Positions 54,896 to 64,000 of a DNA stretch of 64,000 nt are shown here, piece after piece (the stretch's first letter is position 1; each line of letters begins with the position of its first letter). A program made the position numbers and the translations under genes. This DNA is from Xiphydria camelus (Eukaryota > Arthropoda > Insecta > Hymenoptera > Xiphydriidae), in contig OY783197.1 of the NCBI GenBank assembly GCA_963678675.1, positions 7,959,069 through 8,023,068 of the forward strand, read 5' to 3'. Below the pieces are notes generated by a model. That model was given only the letters and a program-made list of their open reading frames with translations, had not been told where the DNA came from and made no database searches.

Positions 54896-55610
54896 GTGGC
54901 GTATCTGCGGATTCTCTTGCGAAATCGTTGTGCCTCGAAAAGCCTGGAAGGGAGGACGCCCTACGAGGCCTGGCATGGACGAATCCCAGATCTACGACAT
55001 CTCCGGGTGATTGGCACGAAGGCGTTCGTTCTTAATAAAGCTTCGACTAAAGGGAAATTCGATCCGCGAGCCCGCGAAGACGTTCTTGTCGGATATTCAG
55101 ACGTGTCAAAGGGCTATCGAGTGTGGGTACCGTCTGAGAGTCGCATCGTTACAGCCCGAGACGTAAAGTTCAAGTCAGAGCTCGGAACAGCCCGTTTGGA
55201 GTTCGTGTATTTCCGCCCGATGATTTTATCGGTGATAAAGCAGCTGATGAGCAAGTTGTGGAGAAATCGCGAGTGGAGGAGAGAGAATTTGACGTCGCGC
55301 CGATCTTACATCCTGTCGAGGACGTGATTACAGAGTCTGTCATACGGAGAGCGCCTGGAGGGCCGCATCTTGTACGTACTGGCAGTCGTCAGAAAGAGTA
55401 TCGGATAGTTAATGTTTCGTCAAGAGGTTCGCAGAATAGCGGTGGGACTCCAAGAACATCGATGGGACGAGCTTCACGCGGCGATGAAGTGCTTGAGGAA
55501 TTGGAGAACGAGGTTTTTGAGGAGGCGAATGTCGCACCGGTTTATGCGACGGAGATTCGTCTTCGGGAGGTCATGGCTGGGCCGCAGGCAGACGAGTGGA
55601 AGGAAGCGAT
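54896..55610 (+). pseudogene. Copia integrase C-terminus and linker
   Basis: First frame (to 55327) contains GRTPYEAWHGRIPDLRHLRV, GTKAFVLNK, VLVGYSDVSKGYRVW, ARDVKF, the C-terminal end of Copia integrases (the GKTPYE...L.HLRVFG...GYS...GYR pattern). After a frameshift near 55260 the linker to RT continues and ends at ADEWKEA, the usual block opening the RT domain. Cut there by the Polinton at 55611. Upstream coding is deleted. Confidence 0.8.
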
Positions 55611-56740
55611 AGTAGGTAAGCTAGGACAGTTCGAGCACATCAATCCGGACGGGTTACCTACTTTCAGGGAAAAAATGGCGGGAAATTTGAATTCGCGTAC
55701 CACGTGACCCAAAGGAGCTCTCCCATTGGTCGAACCCCCACACCCCGACCCCCGCCAGATGTCGCCACCATCGGTGCCAACCATTTTGAATTTTACCCCA
55801 ACAGAGCTCCACCATTGGTCGAACCCCCACCCACAGAGCTCCACTATTGGTCGAATCCCCACTCTCCGACTTCGCTCGTAACGCCACCTGGCGGACCTCC
55901 ATTTTGCTCGCAGCGCCATCTCGACCTCACTCGTAACGCCATTTGGTGGAACTCGACTTTGCTCGCAGCGCCATCTCGACATCGCTCGCTACGCCATCTG
56001 GCGGACCCCCACCTCGCTCGCAGCGCCATCTCGATAACCTCCCCACCTTGGTTCCAACTTGCACGTGGCAACGCTACTGCGCACGTCCGGTTCCCGGAAT
56101 TGTTGTGTCTCCGAGCAATCCTGCTATACAATTTCGCTGACTCGCGTGTGCAGGCTAGGTTTTGCTCCAAGCAGCTGCAAACTTGCACGTGTATCAAATT
56201 CCAACGCTACTGCGCACGTCCGATTCCCGGAATTGTTGTGTCCTGCTATCAAATTTCGCTGACTCGCGTATGCCGGCTCGGTCTTGCTCCAGACAGAATA
56301 AATTCCAGCTTGCACGTGGCAATGCTACTGCGCACGTCCGATTCCTGGGATGACGCCAGCTCCGAGCAATCTTGCTATCAAATTTTGCTGACTTGCATAT
56401 GCAGGCTCGCGCGGTTCGCTGCGATGTGTGCAATTTCATACTCTATAACGCGCACTCCGCTGCACCAGGATTCAAATTCGCGCGAGCTGGCTCCGATATT
56501 CCGACGACACCACCTACTCTCCGAACTCCGCAACGCCATCTCACAGACCCACCATCCACTCCCCGACCATCTACGAGTTCAAAAATGGCGGAAAAATTGA
56601 ATTTATTTGCCTCGAGTAATCATGCGGTGCGGTGTGGCGCATCCTCACTCGCAGCATCATCTCGAAGCTACGCTATTGGTTGAATCCCCACTCATCACTG
56701 TTACTATGCAACATGCAGCCGGATGATTTCCCCCTCTACT

Positions 56741-56851
56741 GAGCAATGATTGACTATAAGAACACCGCATCTCTGGAGTACCGCCATCAGAACGCCATAT
56801 CTCTGGGGTACCGCCATCAGAACACCGCATCTCTGGAGTACCGCTATCAGC
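56741..56851. repeat. Tandem repeat, three units of about 33 bp
   Basis: Units of the form AACACCGCATCTCTGGAGTA and CCGCCATCAG at the inner edge of the left Polinton terminal repeat, directly before the small gene at 56865. Confidence 0.8.
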
Positions 56852-56864
56852 CGCAGTTACGAGA

Positions 56865-57212
56865 ATGGACTTCATGGAACTAAACGAGCTCGGCAGATCA
56901 GCCGGATATTTGAACACCAAAAAATTATCCGAGCTAGAGATTGGAAAGGAGTATCTGATCACCAAAGTGAAGAGGATCGTGACGAAATACGGACTGAAGA
57001 TTGTGGTGGATCTGGAAAACAGTTTCGCAGTCTTCCTCCCAGCGAGAGTATAGAAGATTTTCAAGGATGGTGACGATATGGAGATTGAGAAGTTTGTTAA
57101 GGAATGCGGTGCGAATAAGCTGCACTTGAAATACCTAGGCGGTAAATACAATTATTTCGAGTTTGTAAAGAAGCGAGTTGTCAAACGAACTGAGTTTATG
57201 AATAAAAATTGA
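56865..57212 (+). pseudogene. Small Polinton protein, in-frame stop
   Basis: Starts MDFMELNELGRSAGYLNTKK at 56865 and continues with LITKVKRIVTKYG, VVDLENSFAVFLPARV. An in-frame TAG at 57051-57053 is followed by about 52 more codons in the same frame, to TGA at 57210-57212, with LHLKYLGGKYNYFEFV. Size (about 115 residues) and beta-rich pattern suggest an OB-fold single-strand-binding protein. I recall similar proteins in invertebrate elements but cannot prove the function. It converges on the polymerase gene, as expected inside the element. Confidence 0.5.
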
Positions 57213-57511
57213 AAAAAATAAATGTGTCACTCATTTGTAACTTTAATCAAAAGAAATAATTTTTCTCCCTCAACGATTGCTCTTCGGTGTAGTACAGAAG
57301 CGAACCTACGAATCATCGATCGCGACTGTTTAGTGTAAGCTAGTTGATAAGATTTAGACCTATATACGAGAAGAAATTTCCAGCATCAGTGCGTTCACGG
57401 TACGTGCATTCATTCGTTCATATATTTAAACGTGGGAGTCAACGGGAGGGGTGTTGGATTCAACTTCAGAAGCGAACTTACGAATTGCCGCTCGAGATTC
57501 TTTAAGAGATA

Positions 57512-57514
<3 letters not shown>
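57213..57514. other. Polinton intergenic stretch
   Basis: No gene seen between the small protein and the polymerase C-terminus. AT-rich with no repeats recognised. Confidence 0.35.
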
Positions 57515-57546
<32 letters not shown>

Positions 57547-57621
57547 CCTCCCTCCCCCCTCTCCCCCTCCCTCCCCCCTCCCTCCCCCCTCCCTCCCCCT
57601 CCCCCTCCCTCCCCTCTCTCT
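57515..57621. repeat. CT microsatellite turning into CCCTCC repeats
   Basis: About 28 bp of CT dinucleotides followed by CCCTCCCTCCCC-type units, all purine-free on the plus strand. It abuts and truncates the polymerase reading frame, replacing the C-terminal part. Confidence 0.95.
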
Positions 57622-60438
57622 CGGAGGTTGCATGATCTGGCCGTTGCACTCGTCCTTCATGATGCTAACCACCTTCTTGTTCTCCAACGGCATCTCAAAG
57701 GCGTTCTCGGCGGGGTAATCGGACGTGTCGAAGCATCCAATGTGATGCTTCATCACGTCGTAGACGTCCCCGCCTCGCACTTCGTAGATGAGGCTGTCGG
57801 TGTCCGTTTAGAGCAGCTTGCAATTGCTCTCAAAGGTCGCCATCATGAAGTCGTAGTGAAACTCGTAAACGCAAGTCTTCGACAAGTCGAATACGCAGAA
57901 CCCCACGAAGATCGGCTTATTCAGCAGAACTTCGATCTTGATGAGTAGCACGACTACGAGGTTTTCCGCGAAAAGGACTCGGTTGTGGAAGTTGGGCTTG
58001 GCGATGAGTGCTTCAGCACTGTATCTGCCCTTTCACTTGGTTACGAGTTTGATGTCAACACGTTTGCGCACGTTCTCCATCGTCTTGCCGAGCACTGCGT
58101 TGTTCATGAGTTTGAACAAGTTTTTTTCAAACTCATTGCGGGCTCGTTTCCTCATACGGCTGTTCAGGTCCATGCAGCTCTTGAACCACGGTGACTGCTC
58201 GAACTTCAGGGCTCTGTGGATGTTGGTGAGCCGTAGATCGTGCTCAAGAGCTTGCCTGAGATTGCGGTAGTGGATGATGTAACGCGATTTCGGATACAAT
58301 GTCGTCAGAAGCTTGGGCTCCTTCAAGCCCGGTGGCTTCATCCGCTCTGGGCAGAGCGGCAGGTCTCGATGGGTGTCGTGGATGACTTCCGGATAGTTCA
58401 AGTCCACCTCGAGTATGTATCCGATGGGTGAGTCGTCGGACACATTCCACTGGAAGTCGTTATCGAGGTTCTCCACCCACTCGAAGCCACCGTACGGGAG
58501 ATGTTGCGTCATCGCCCAGCCGTACAAGTTGTTCACGTCGCAGTACATGAGGTACTTCGTCTCCTCTTCGGGATTGCAGTCCCTCATGTACGCGTTGTTG
58601 GCTCGGGCGTAACGGTTGCTGCACTGGCTGACACCGCCTCGGATGCCCCGCTCGACGAACATGAGCATGTCGATGTCGGTGAGTAGTTGCAGCTCGATCG
58701 CGGTGTACTTCGGCATGGCGTCCCACGTGAGGCCGGGTGTGGTGTAGTAGTGGGCCCGTCCAGACCGTACGCTTCGAGATAGTTGTTGCGAAAATTCTCG
58801 AATACGTCGGCCAGCAGCAGGACGTCGGTTTTCAGGTAGAGTTCTGCGTACTCGTCCAGGATTCCCACGTTGAACTCATGCCAAACCCTCTGGGCGTATT
58901 CGTAATCCTCGTCGGAGATATCGCAGCCGTTGAGACGGCTGTGAAATTGTTGTTTCATCGGCAACTCCGTCACGTCCAGTTTGGCCCACGCGTCGAGGCA
59001 CTCATATGGGAAGAGTCCTTTCCGCCTCAGCAATTTAAACTGCTCAGCTTGGATTTGCGGGAACTGGCTTTTGGTGATCATTGCCTCCGTGAGGTAAGAC
59101 GCCAACTTCTCCAGCGAGGATGCCATGAAGCGGAAGGAGTCGATGAATCGAAGAGCGATGTCGCTGCCCTTCAGATGTTTCTTGAATGAGACGTATCGCT
59201 CCATGTTTAGCGGCAATAGGTCGATCCGGCCGTCGAAGCAGGTGGAAACTTCTTTTATGATGAGGTGGCTATTGTAGCCGCTGAGATTGTGGAAGACTAC
59301 GGGAATGGTGCGCGAATCCTGATAATTCAGATTACAGTCCTCGTGTACTGCACCCCTGTATCTGCTGGTGAGATGGCAGTGGTCCCGAACTCTCCTCACA
59401 TCCAGCAGCGGCTTTTCGCAAATGTGACACTTCTCGGCGATGCGGAAAGCCCTCTGATGTTCCTCCGTGAGCGGTTGCATGGGTATGGTGTTCTTGAGGA
59501 CTCCTTCGACCTGCTCGACCCATTCAGATAGTTCGCGCGCGAACCATTCAGCGGGTTTCGGGCCCCGAAAGCTGTTGTAGTGGGACAGCGTGTCGTCGTA
59601 GCTGCCCCAACTCACGTAGGCACCTCACGTAGTACCCCACGCTGAACGGTTCGTGCACTTGACAAACTCTCGTCTTGCTCGTCTGCTGCAGGTCGATGTT
59701 CTTCAGGAGACACTCGAAATCTGCGTAGACGACAAACGGCACCTTTTCCTTGAAGTTGAAGTTCTTAAACTTCAAGGTGCTGTGCATCGGTGCAGGCATC
59801 TTGACCTTGCATCGATTCACCTGGCCGCAGTCGACATCGTGGGCTTCCACCCTTTTACTACTCCGGAAGTAGTGCAGGCAGCGATCACAGATGTACTTCT
59901 TCCCATCCCTTCTTGAAAGTTGGGTGCTGACTAGCCGAGAAAGGTCCTTTATCCACACGTAGTGGTAGATGGTTGATGTTTCGTCGTCATCGTCCCCCAC
60001 CACCGCCTCATCATCCTCCTCCTCATTGACGTAGCGATCTTGAATCATGAGGAGATTCACATGCTTGGTCTTCTTGTGTGAGGTAACGTGGATGGGGGCT
60101 ACCACAAATTTTTCTTTGCACTTCAGCAGAACATAGATGTTGATCGAGAGCTCGTTCTGCTTCTCAAACTTTGGGACCTCTCTCGGCATCACTGGGAAGT
60201 CTATGCCCATAAAGTTCAGCTCGTTTTCGTACGGCCTATACACTGACACACGATTGGGGTTACGATCAACAGGATGCAGTGCAGAAAGGAGCGCCCACTT
60301 GAAACACTGGTCGTCGGTGTTTTTCACGTTGACACAAGCCTCCTTCCTCTTGACAAACCCGGGAAGTTCTAGGTAGGAGCTGCCCCTCATAGGGTTGTAC
60401 CGGTTCACGTTGACGGTCAAGTTGATGATGACTCGCAA
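57622..60438 (-). pseudogene. Polinton protein-primed family B DNA polymerase, frameshifted
   Basis: Replicates the element from a protein primer. Read on the minus strand in pieces: 60438-59548 (N-terminal region, a CDRCLHYF...H...C zinc finger, and VVYADFECL of the exonuclease), 59615-58584 (CHICEKPL zinc site, HNLSGYNSHLI exonuclease, [13 protein letters not shown]), 58716-58033 ([12 protein letters not shown], polymerase motif [15 protein letters not shown], motif B) and 58032-57622 (TDTDS, motif C, preceded by an in-frame stop). Frameshifts fall near 59610 and 58720. The end is lost at the CT repeat. Domain order is diagnostic. The gene is inactive as it stands. Confidence 0.85.
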
Positions 60439-60720
60439 CGTCTAACCCGAGTCTCGCTCCTGGAATTCCGATTATAACTCTCAACTTGTCTAATGGTGGC
60501 CTGGTATCGTTGTTTATCAGACACCGATGTCCCCTCTCGGCGCATCAATCGTCCGAGCAACCGCAAATTCTCGGTTCCACGTCGGATCCATTGCGTGATC
60601 TCGGTGGGGTCAACTCTTTCGCAATCGATGAGCTTGAAAGCTTGTCGATGGATGTTTACAATATTCTTACAGTGATTGGAAGACAAGTTGTCGTTTTCGA
60701 GAGTGAAATGTGACTGATGG
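60417..60720 (-). CDS. Short ORF upstream of the polymerase
   Basis: Frame of about 100 residues rich in Arg, Ser and Gln (AFKLIDCERVDPTEITQW, LMRREGTSVSDKQRYQ), overlapping the first polymerase codons in another frame. Unbroken, and it looks coding by composition, but I do not recognise it. A TATA-like GTATTTAAG lies at 60739-60748 upstream on the opposite strand. Confidence 0.35.
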
Positions 60721-61545
60721 TATGAGCGCGGTGACGCGTGGTATTTAAGTACTCTAGACACTGGAGACAGAGGCGCGGTGGTGAAGAGGGTCTTCGTCGG
60801 AATATCCGAGCCAGCTCGCGCGAATTTGACTCCTCGTGCAGCGGAGTGCACGTTATAGAGTATCAGATGGCACACATCGCAGCGAACCACGCGAGCCTGC
60901 ATATGCAAGTCAGAGAAATTTGATAGCAATATTGCTCGGAGCTGACGTCATCCAAGGAATCGGACGTGCGCAGTAGCCTTGCCACATGCAAGCTGGAATT
61001 TATTCTGTCTGGAGCAAGACCGAGCCGGCACACGCGAGTTAGTGAAATTTGATAGCAGGACACAACAATTCCGGGAATCGGACGTGCGCAGTAGCGTTGA
61101 AATTTGATACACGTGCAAGTTTGCAGCTGCTTGGAACACGACCTAGCCTGCACACGCGAGTCAGCGAAATTTGATAGTAGGATTGCTCGGAGACACAACA
61201 ATTCCGGGAATCGGACGTTCGCAGTAGCGTTGCCACGTGCAAGTTTGAACCAAGGTGGGGAGGTCGAGATGGCTCTGCGAGCAAAGTAGAGGTCCGCCAG
61301 ATGGCGTTACGAGTGAAGTCGGAGGGTGGGGGTTCGACCAATGGCGGAGCTCTGTTGTGGTAAAATTCAAAATGGCTGCCACCGATGGTGGCGACACCTG
61401 GCGGGGGTCGGGGAGTGGGGGTTCGACCAATGTGAGAGCTCAGTTGAGTCGTGTGGTACGCGAATTCAAATTTCCCGCCATTTTGCCTCTGAAAGTAGGC
61501 AACCCGTCCGGATTGATGTGCTGGAACTGTCCTAGCTTACCTACT

Positions 61546-63178
61546 AGCGATGGTTCCCGAATTCCGGAGCATTCTCGCTCGCGAGTCCTGGGAGCTCGTC
61601 GAACGGCCGAAGGGGAGGACTATAATAGGTTGTCGTCATGTTCTCAGTAATAAATTGAAGCCCGATGGTACACTGAGCCGTGGAAAGGTGCGCCTGGTTG
61701 CTCGCGGTTTTTCTCAACATCCAAATGTTGATTTCGTCGAGACGTTCGCGCCGGTTGCGAGGTTGGGATCGTTACAGCTGATGATGGCGCTTTCTGTACG
61801 TTACGGGATGGTCGATCATCAGTACGATATCGTTACGGCTGATGATGTCGCTTTCTGTACGTTACGGGATGGTCGTTCATCAGTACTATATCGTTACGAC
61901 GTATTTAAACGGTTTCCTCGACGAGGAGGTATTTATGGAAAAGCCCGAGATGTTAGAAGGAATTTTACAAGAGATCGTGTCTCGAGACGGACAAAATGAC
62001 GGGATTGGAGCCAAGGCAATGAAGATGCTGCGCTCATTGAAGAGTGGGGATAGAGTCTGCCTGCTCAAGAGGGCGTTATATGGTTTACGACAGGCTGGAC
62101 GGCAGTGGCACGAGCGTTTGGATGCGGTTATCCGTCTTCTGGACTTGACTTCGACAAACGAGGATGCCTGCCTGTACTATTCAAAGCGGGGCAAAACGCT
62201 GCTGTTGGCTGCGGTCTATGTTGATGATATTTTGCTCAGTTCGCAGGAGAGTAAGTGGATCAAGGACGTCAGTCGGCAACTCGCACGAGAGTTTGAGGGC
62301 AAGGACCTCGGCGTAGCCCGGTTTTGCCTAGGGATTGAGATTATCTAAGAGAAGGCTGTCATTTCCCTAATCCAGGAGAAATACATCAACGAGATCTTGG
62401 AGCGTTTCCATATGGAGGCGTCGAATCCCGTAGCCACTCCTGGGCAGGTCGGTGCAGAGGTGGCGTCGTTAGAAACTCGCACGGACCAGCGGGAGGACTC
62501 CGCGAAGCCCTATCGGGAGCTTGTCGGGTCTCCGTCCGTCCGTATCTGTCCGTTGCTACGCGCCTGGATATTGCGTACATCGCAAGCTATCTCGCCCAAT
62601 TTAACCATGGAGTCATGGAAACGCATTGGAAAGCCGCGAAGCGCGTGTTGCAATATCTCAAGGGTACGGCTAACTTCGGTCTATGTTTCAGAAAGTCTGT
62701 TAACGGAATGATCGGGTATTCCATCTCGGACTGGGCGAATTGTCCCATGGACCGGAAGTCTTACACTGGCTACGCCTTCATTCTAAATGGAACGGCTCTG
62801 AGCTGGAAAGCCCAGAAGCAAAAGACAGTTGCACTCTCATCAACCGAAGCAGAGTATATGGCGTTCGCCGAGGCCGCTAAGCAGCTGTCGTACTTGAGGA
62901 TGCTGCTGCGAGAGCTCGTGCTGCGTGAGTTCGGTGGTTTCTTCATCTGCTGCGACAATCGTGGTGCAAAGTGCGTCACCAAGAATCCGGTATTTTACGG
63001 CCGGATGAAACATATCGACGTTCGACACCATTATGTTCGTCAGGCCGTCAAGGATGGAATTTTCTCGGTTCGATCGGTTCCGACTACCGAGACGCCTGCG
63101 GACGTTCTCACGAAGTTGCTACCAAAACCAAAACATTGTAAATGTATCGAATTGCTCGGAGTCAAGTCTGTTCGCTAA
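61546..63178 (+). pseudogene. Copia reverse transcriptase and RNase H
   Basis: Resumes the Copia frame after the Polinton: ESWELVERPKGRTIIGCR, GKVRLVARGFSQ, ETFAPVARL (to 61770), then past a frame-shifting 61-bp duplication FLDEEVFMEKPE, ALYGLRQAGRQWH, AAVYVDDILLSSQ (catalytic YVDD), a stop at 62346, the YPVATPG-like region, and an RNase H domain in 62615-63178 (ISDWANCPMDRKS, SSTEAEYMAFAEA, CDNRGAKC, HIDVRHHYVRQ, PADVLTKLLPK). A second frameshift lies near 62550. Ends 33 bp before the 3' LTR, leaving room only for a short polypurine tract. Confidence 0.9.
61771..61892 (+). repeat. 61-bp tandem duplication inside the Copia RT
   Basis: Two copies, 61771-61831 and 61832-61892, sharing GATGATG...GCTTTCTGTACGTTACGG and TCATCAGTAC. 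61 is not a multiple of three, so the duplication shifts the frame. The overlapping frames at 61550-61999 and 61842-62348 are its result. Confidence 0.9.
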
Positions 63179-63211
63179 TCTGTTCCAATGACGCTCGGAT
63201 CGAGTAGGGTG

Positions 63212-63442
63212 TGTTGGAGTTAATATGAATAGATACGATCTTTCGCGCCGTTATCGATAAAGGTCACGGCGGTTCCGCATGTGGTTGCACGTGCATGCGC
63301 CTTTGTTCTCCTTCCGGTGATGCCTCGACCATGCGAGCGTTGTGCTTTTATCAAATATAGTAATCCGAAGTAATCGGTAAACTTATGACTACCGCGATCT
63401 TTTATTTCACGCGATTCCGTCCCCATAGCCGCTGCGCGAACA
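63212..63442 (+). repeat. Copia 3' LTR
   Basis: Starts TGTTGGAGTTAATATG, ends GCGCGAACA, followed by the GTTTT target duplication. Contains an extra short block (CAAATATAGTAATCCGAAGT) relative to the 5' LTR. Confidence 0.9.
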
Positions 63443-63986
63443 GTTTTCATGGTTGTCACATACACCCGGGCTCACGGAATCTGTCGCTGGTGACTTTTTT
63501 TAAATGTTATTTTTAAACGTACTAACCAATGATTAATCAATCCTCGTGCTTTCATTAACGAGAGTAGACGTCACCGTAGCTAATGAGGGCAGCGACAGAT
63601 TTCGTGAGCACGGGTGTACATATATATCTCCAAACCCATAAAATATATAAAATTCCTTCATCGCTCTCTGGCTGGCTGTATACACTGTGGATATCGCAGC
63701 CCTGGTTGATCCCGAACTTGGCAGGATACCCATGATTCTTAGTGGGGATTTCAATACGAATTTCTCATCACCTCAGTCCCAGCCATTAATTGACTATCTG
63801 TACGATAAACTTCAGTTACGCATGACAAACAACCGTACGGAACCTTCAACAGGAGCAGGAACGACTATCGACGCAGTGTTTGCTAGATTTTTAGACCATC
63901 TGCAATCTAAAGTTTTCGTTTTCTATTTCAGTTACCACAAAATAATTATTACTTTTCTAGACGATGGGGAAATGAAGATAGAATAA
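63443..63986 (+). pseudogene. Helentron endonuclease, piece 4 (C-terminus)
   Basis: Continues the endonuclease after the Copia (VFMVVTY), is broken by a MITE at 63463-63616, then reads KFLHRSLA, VDIAALVDPELGRIPMILSG, GDFNTNFSSP (catalytic GDFN), GAGTTIDAVFARFL and YFSYHKIIITFL. The final SYHK block holds the family's histidine. A frameshift lies near 63675. The stop is at 63984-63986. Target and catalytic blocks are conserved, so the gene decayed mainly by insertions. Confidence 0.85.
63463..63616. repeat. MITE with CACCCGGGCTCACGGAATC termini
   Basis: 154 bp, arms of about 27 bp ending CTGTCGCTG, TA at 63461-63462 and 63617-63618. Inserted in the Helentron frame, which resumes exactly. Core shared with 46115-46263. 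Confidence 0.9.
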
Positions 63987-64000
63987 ATGATTTCTTATAT

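Larger units (their letters stand above)
55611..61545. mobile_element. Polinton/Maverick, 5.9 kb, internally deleted
   Basis: Terminal inverted repeats start AGTAGGTAAGCTAGGACAG. They span about 900 bp on the left (55611-56510) and about 750 bp on the right (60795-61545). Perfect 6-bp duplication AGCGAT at 55605-55610 and 61546-61551. AG tips, 6-bp duplication, long repeats and a protein-primed DNA polymerase together identify a Polinton. Complete members are usually 15-20 kb and encode integrase, protease, ATPase and capsid proteins, and none of these is seen here. Described only. The genes are broken. Confidence 0.9.
54580..63442 (+). mobile_element. Copia LTR retrotransposon with internal deletion and nested Polinton
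   Basis: 5' LTR 54580-54805 and 3' LTR 63212-63442 (226 and 231 bp, TGTTGG...GAACA, about 90 percent identical by eye), with GTTTT duplications at 54575-54579 and 63443-63447. Between them lie an integrase C-terminus and a reverse transcriptase-RNase H region, but no gag, protease or integrase catalytic core, so roughly 2 kb has been lost. Order INT before RT is the Copia hallmark. A 5.9-kb Polinton splits the coding region. LTR divergence implies an old insertion. Confidence 0.9.

Noticed and set aside
55704..56600. 298-residue plus-strand ORF
   Set aside because: Lies in the Polinton terminal repeat. Repetitive, with no domain, and partly mirrored in the other arm.
57451..57948. 165-residue plus-strand ORF
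   Set aside because: Antisense to the polymerase C-terminus and built on the CT microsatellite (Ser/Leu/Pro runs).
58737..59189. 150-residue plus-strand ORF
   Set aside because: Shadow of the DNA polymerase on the opposite strand, whose motifs are clear.

Overview
This window is almost pure transposon sequence from an animal, most likely an insect genome and perhaps a hymenopteran. That call rests on the mix of families: I-group and R1-like LINEs, piggyBac, pogo, a Helentron-type Helitron, Copia, Gypsy-type LTRs and a Polinton. No other source information was available. I see no intact host gene. Nearly every coding frame belongs to a mobile element, and most are broken by stops, frameshifts or insertions.

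Layout. 1-1.2 kb: 3' end of a non-LTR retrotransposon (plus strand). 1.2-1.65 kb: fragment of a GACGTC-rich DNA element. 1.65-6.45 kb: an I-group LINE on the minus strand. 6.65-8.29 kb: frameshifted piggyBac transposase. 10.4-16.8 kb: an element encoding a minus-strand protein family, with a 3.85-kb TTAA-flanked element nested in its left terminal repeat. 17.0-20.76 kb: a second GACGTC element that carries a 5S rRNA-derived segment, a Thr-Pro-Lys repeat protein and a solo LTR.

22.6-48.2 kb is a Russian doll. One transposon-associated protein gene of about 1.7 kb is spread over 25.5 kb. Inside it sits a solo LTR (25181-47132, target duplication GGAT), itself opened by three insertions: a 4.5-kb element (duplication TT), a 15.4-kb element (duplication AG) and a 0.8-kb THAP/SWIM element (duplication TA). 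The 15.4-kb insertion contains several palindromic elements, among them a 3445-bp near-perfect palindrome (38910-42354) with two 1641-bp arms, lying in a THAP transposase gene.

51.9-64 kb is a second doll. A Helentron helicase-endonuclease gene (51899-63986) is split in turn by a solo LTR, a MITE, an 8.9-kb Copia element with perfect GTTTT target duplications, and another MITE. The Copia is itself split by a 5.9-kb Polinton (6-bp duplication AGCGAT) encoding a decayed protein-primed DNA polymerase.

In most of these cases the junctions are supported two ways: matching target-site duplications, and a reading frame or second copy that resumes exactly across the insertion. The window therefore gives a relative chronology of transposition. 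The unusual material is the set of hairpin and palindrome elements that share short terminal motifs, chiefly CCGTATGTCC, TCGATACC and CCCGRGTARAAAT.
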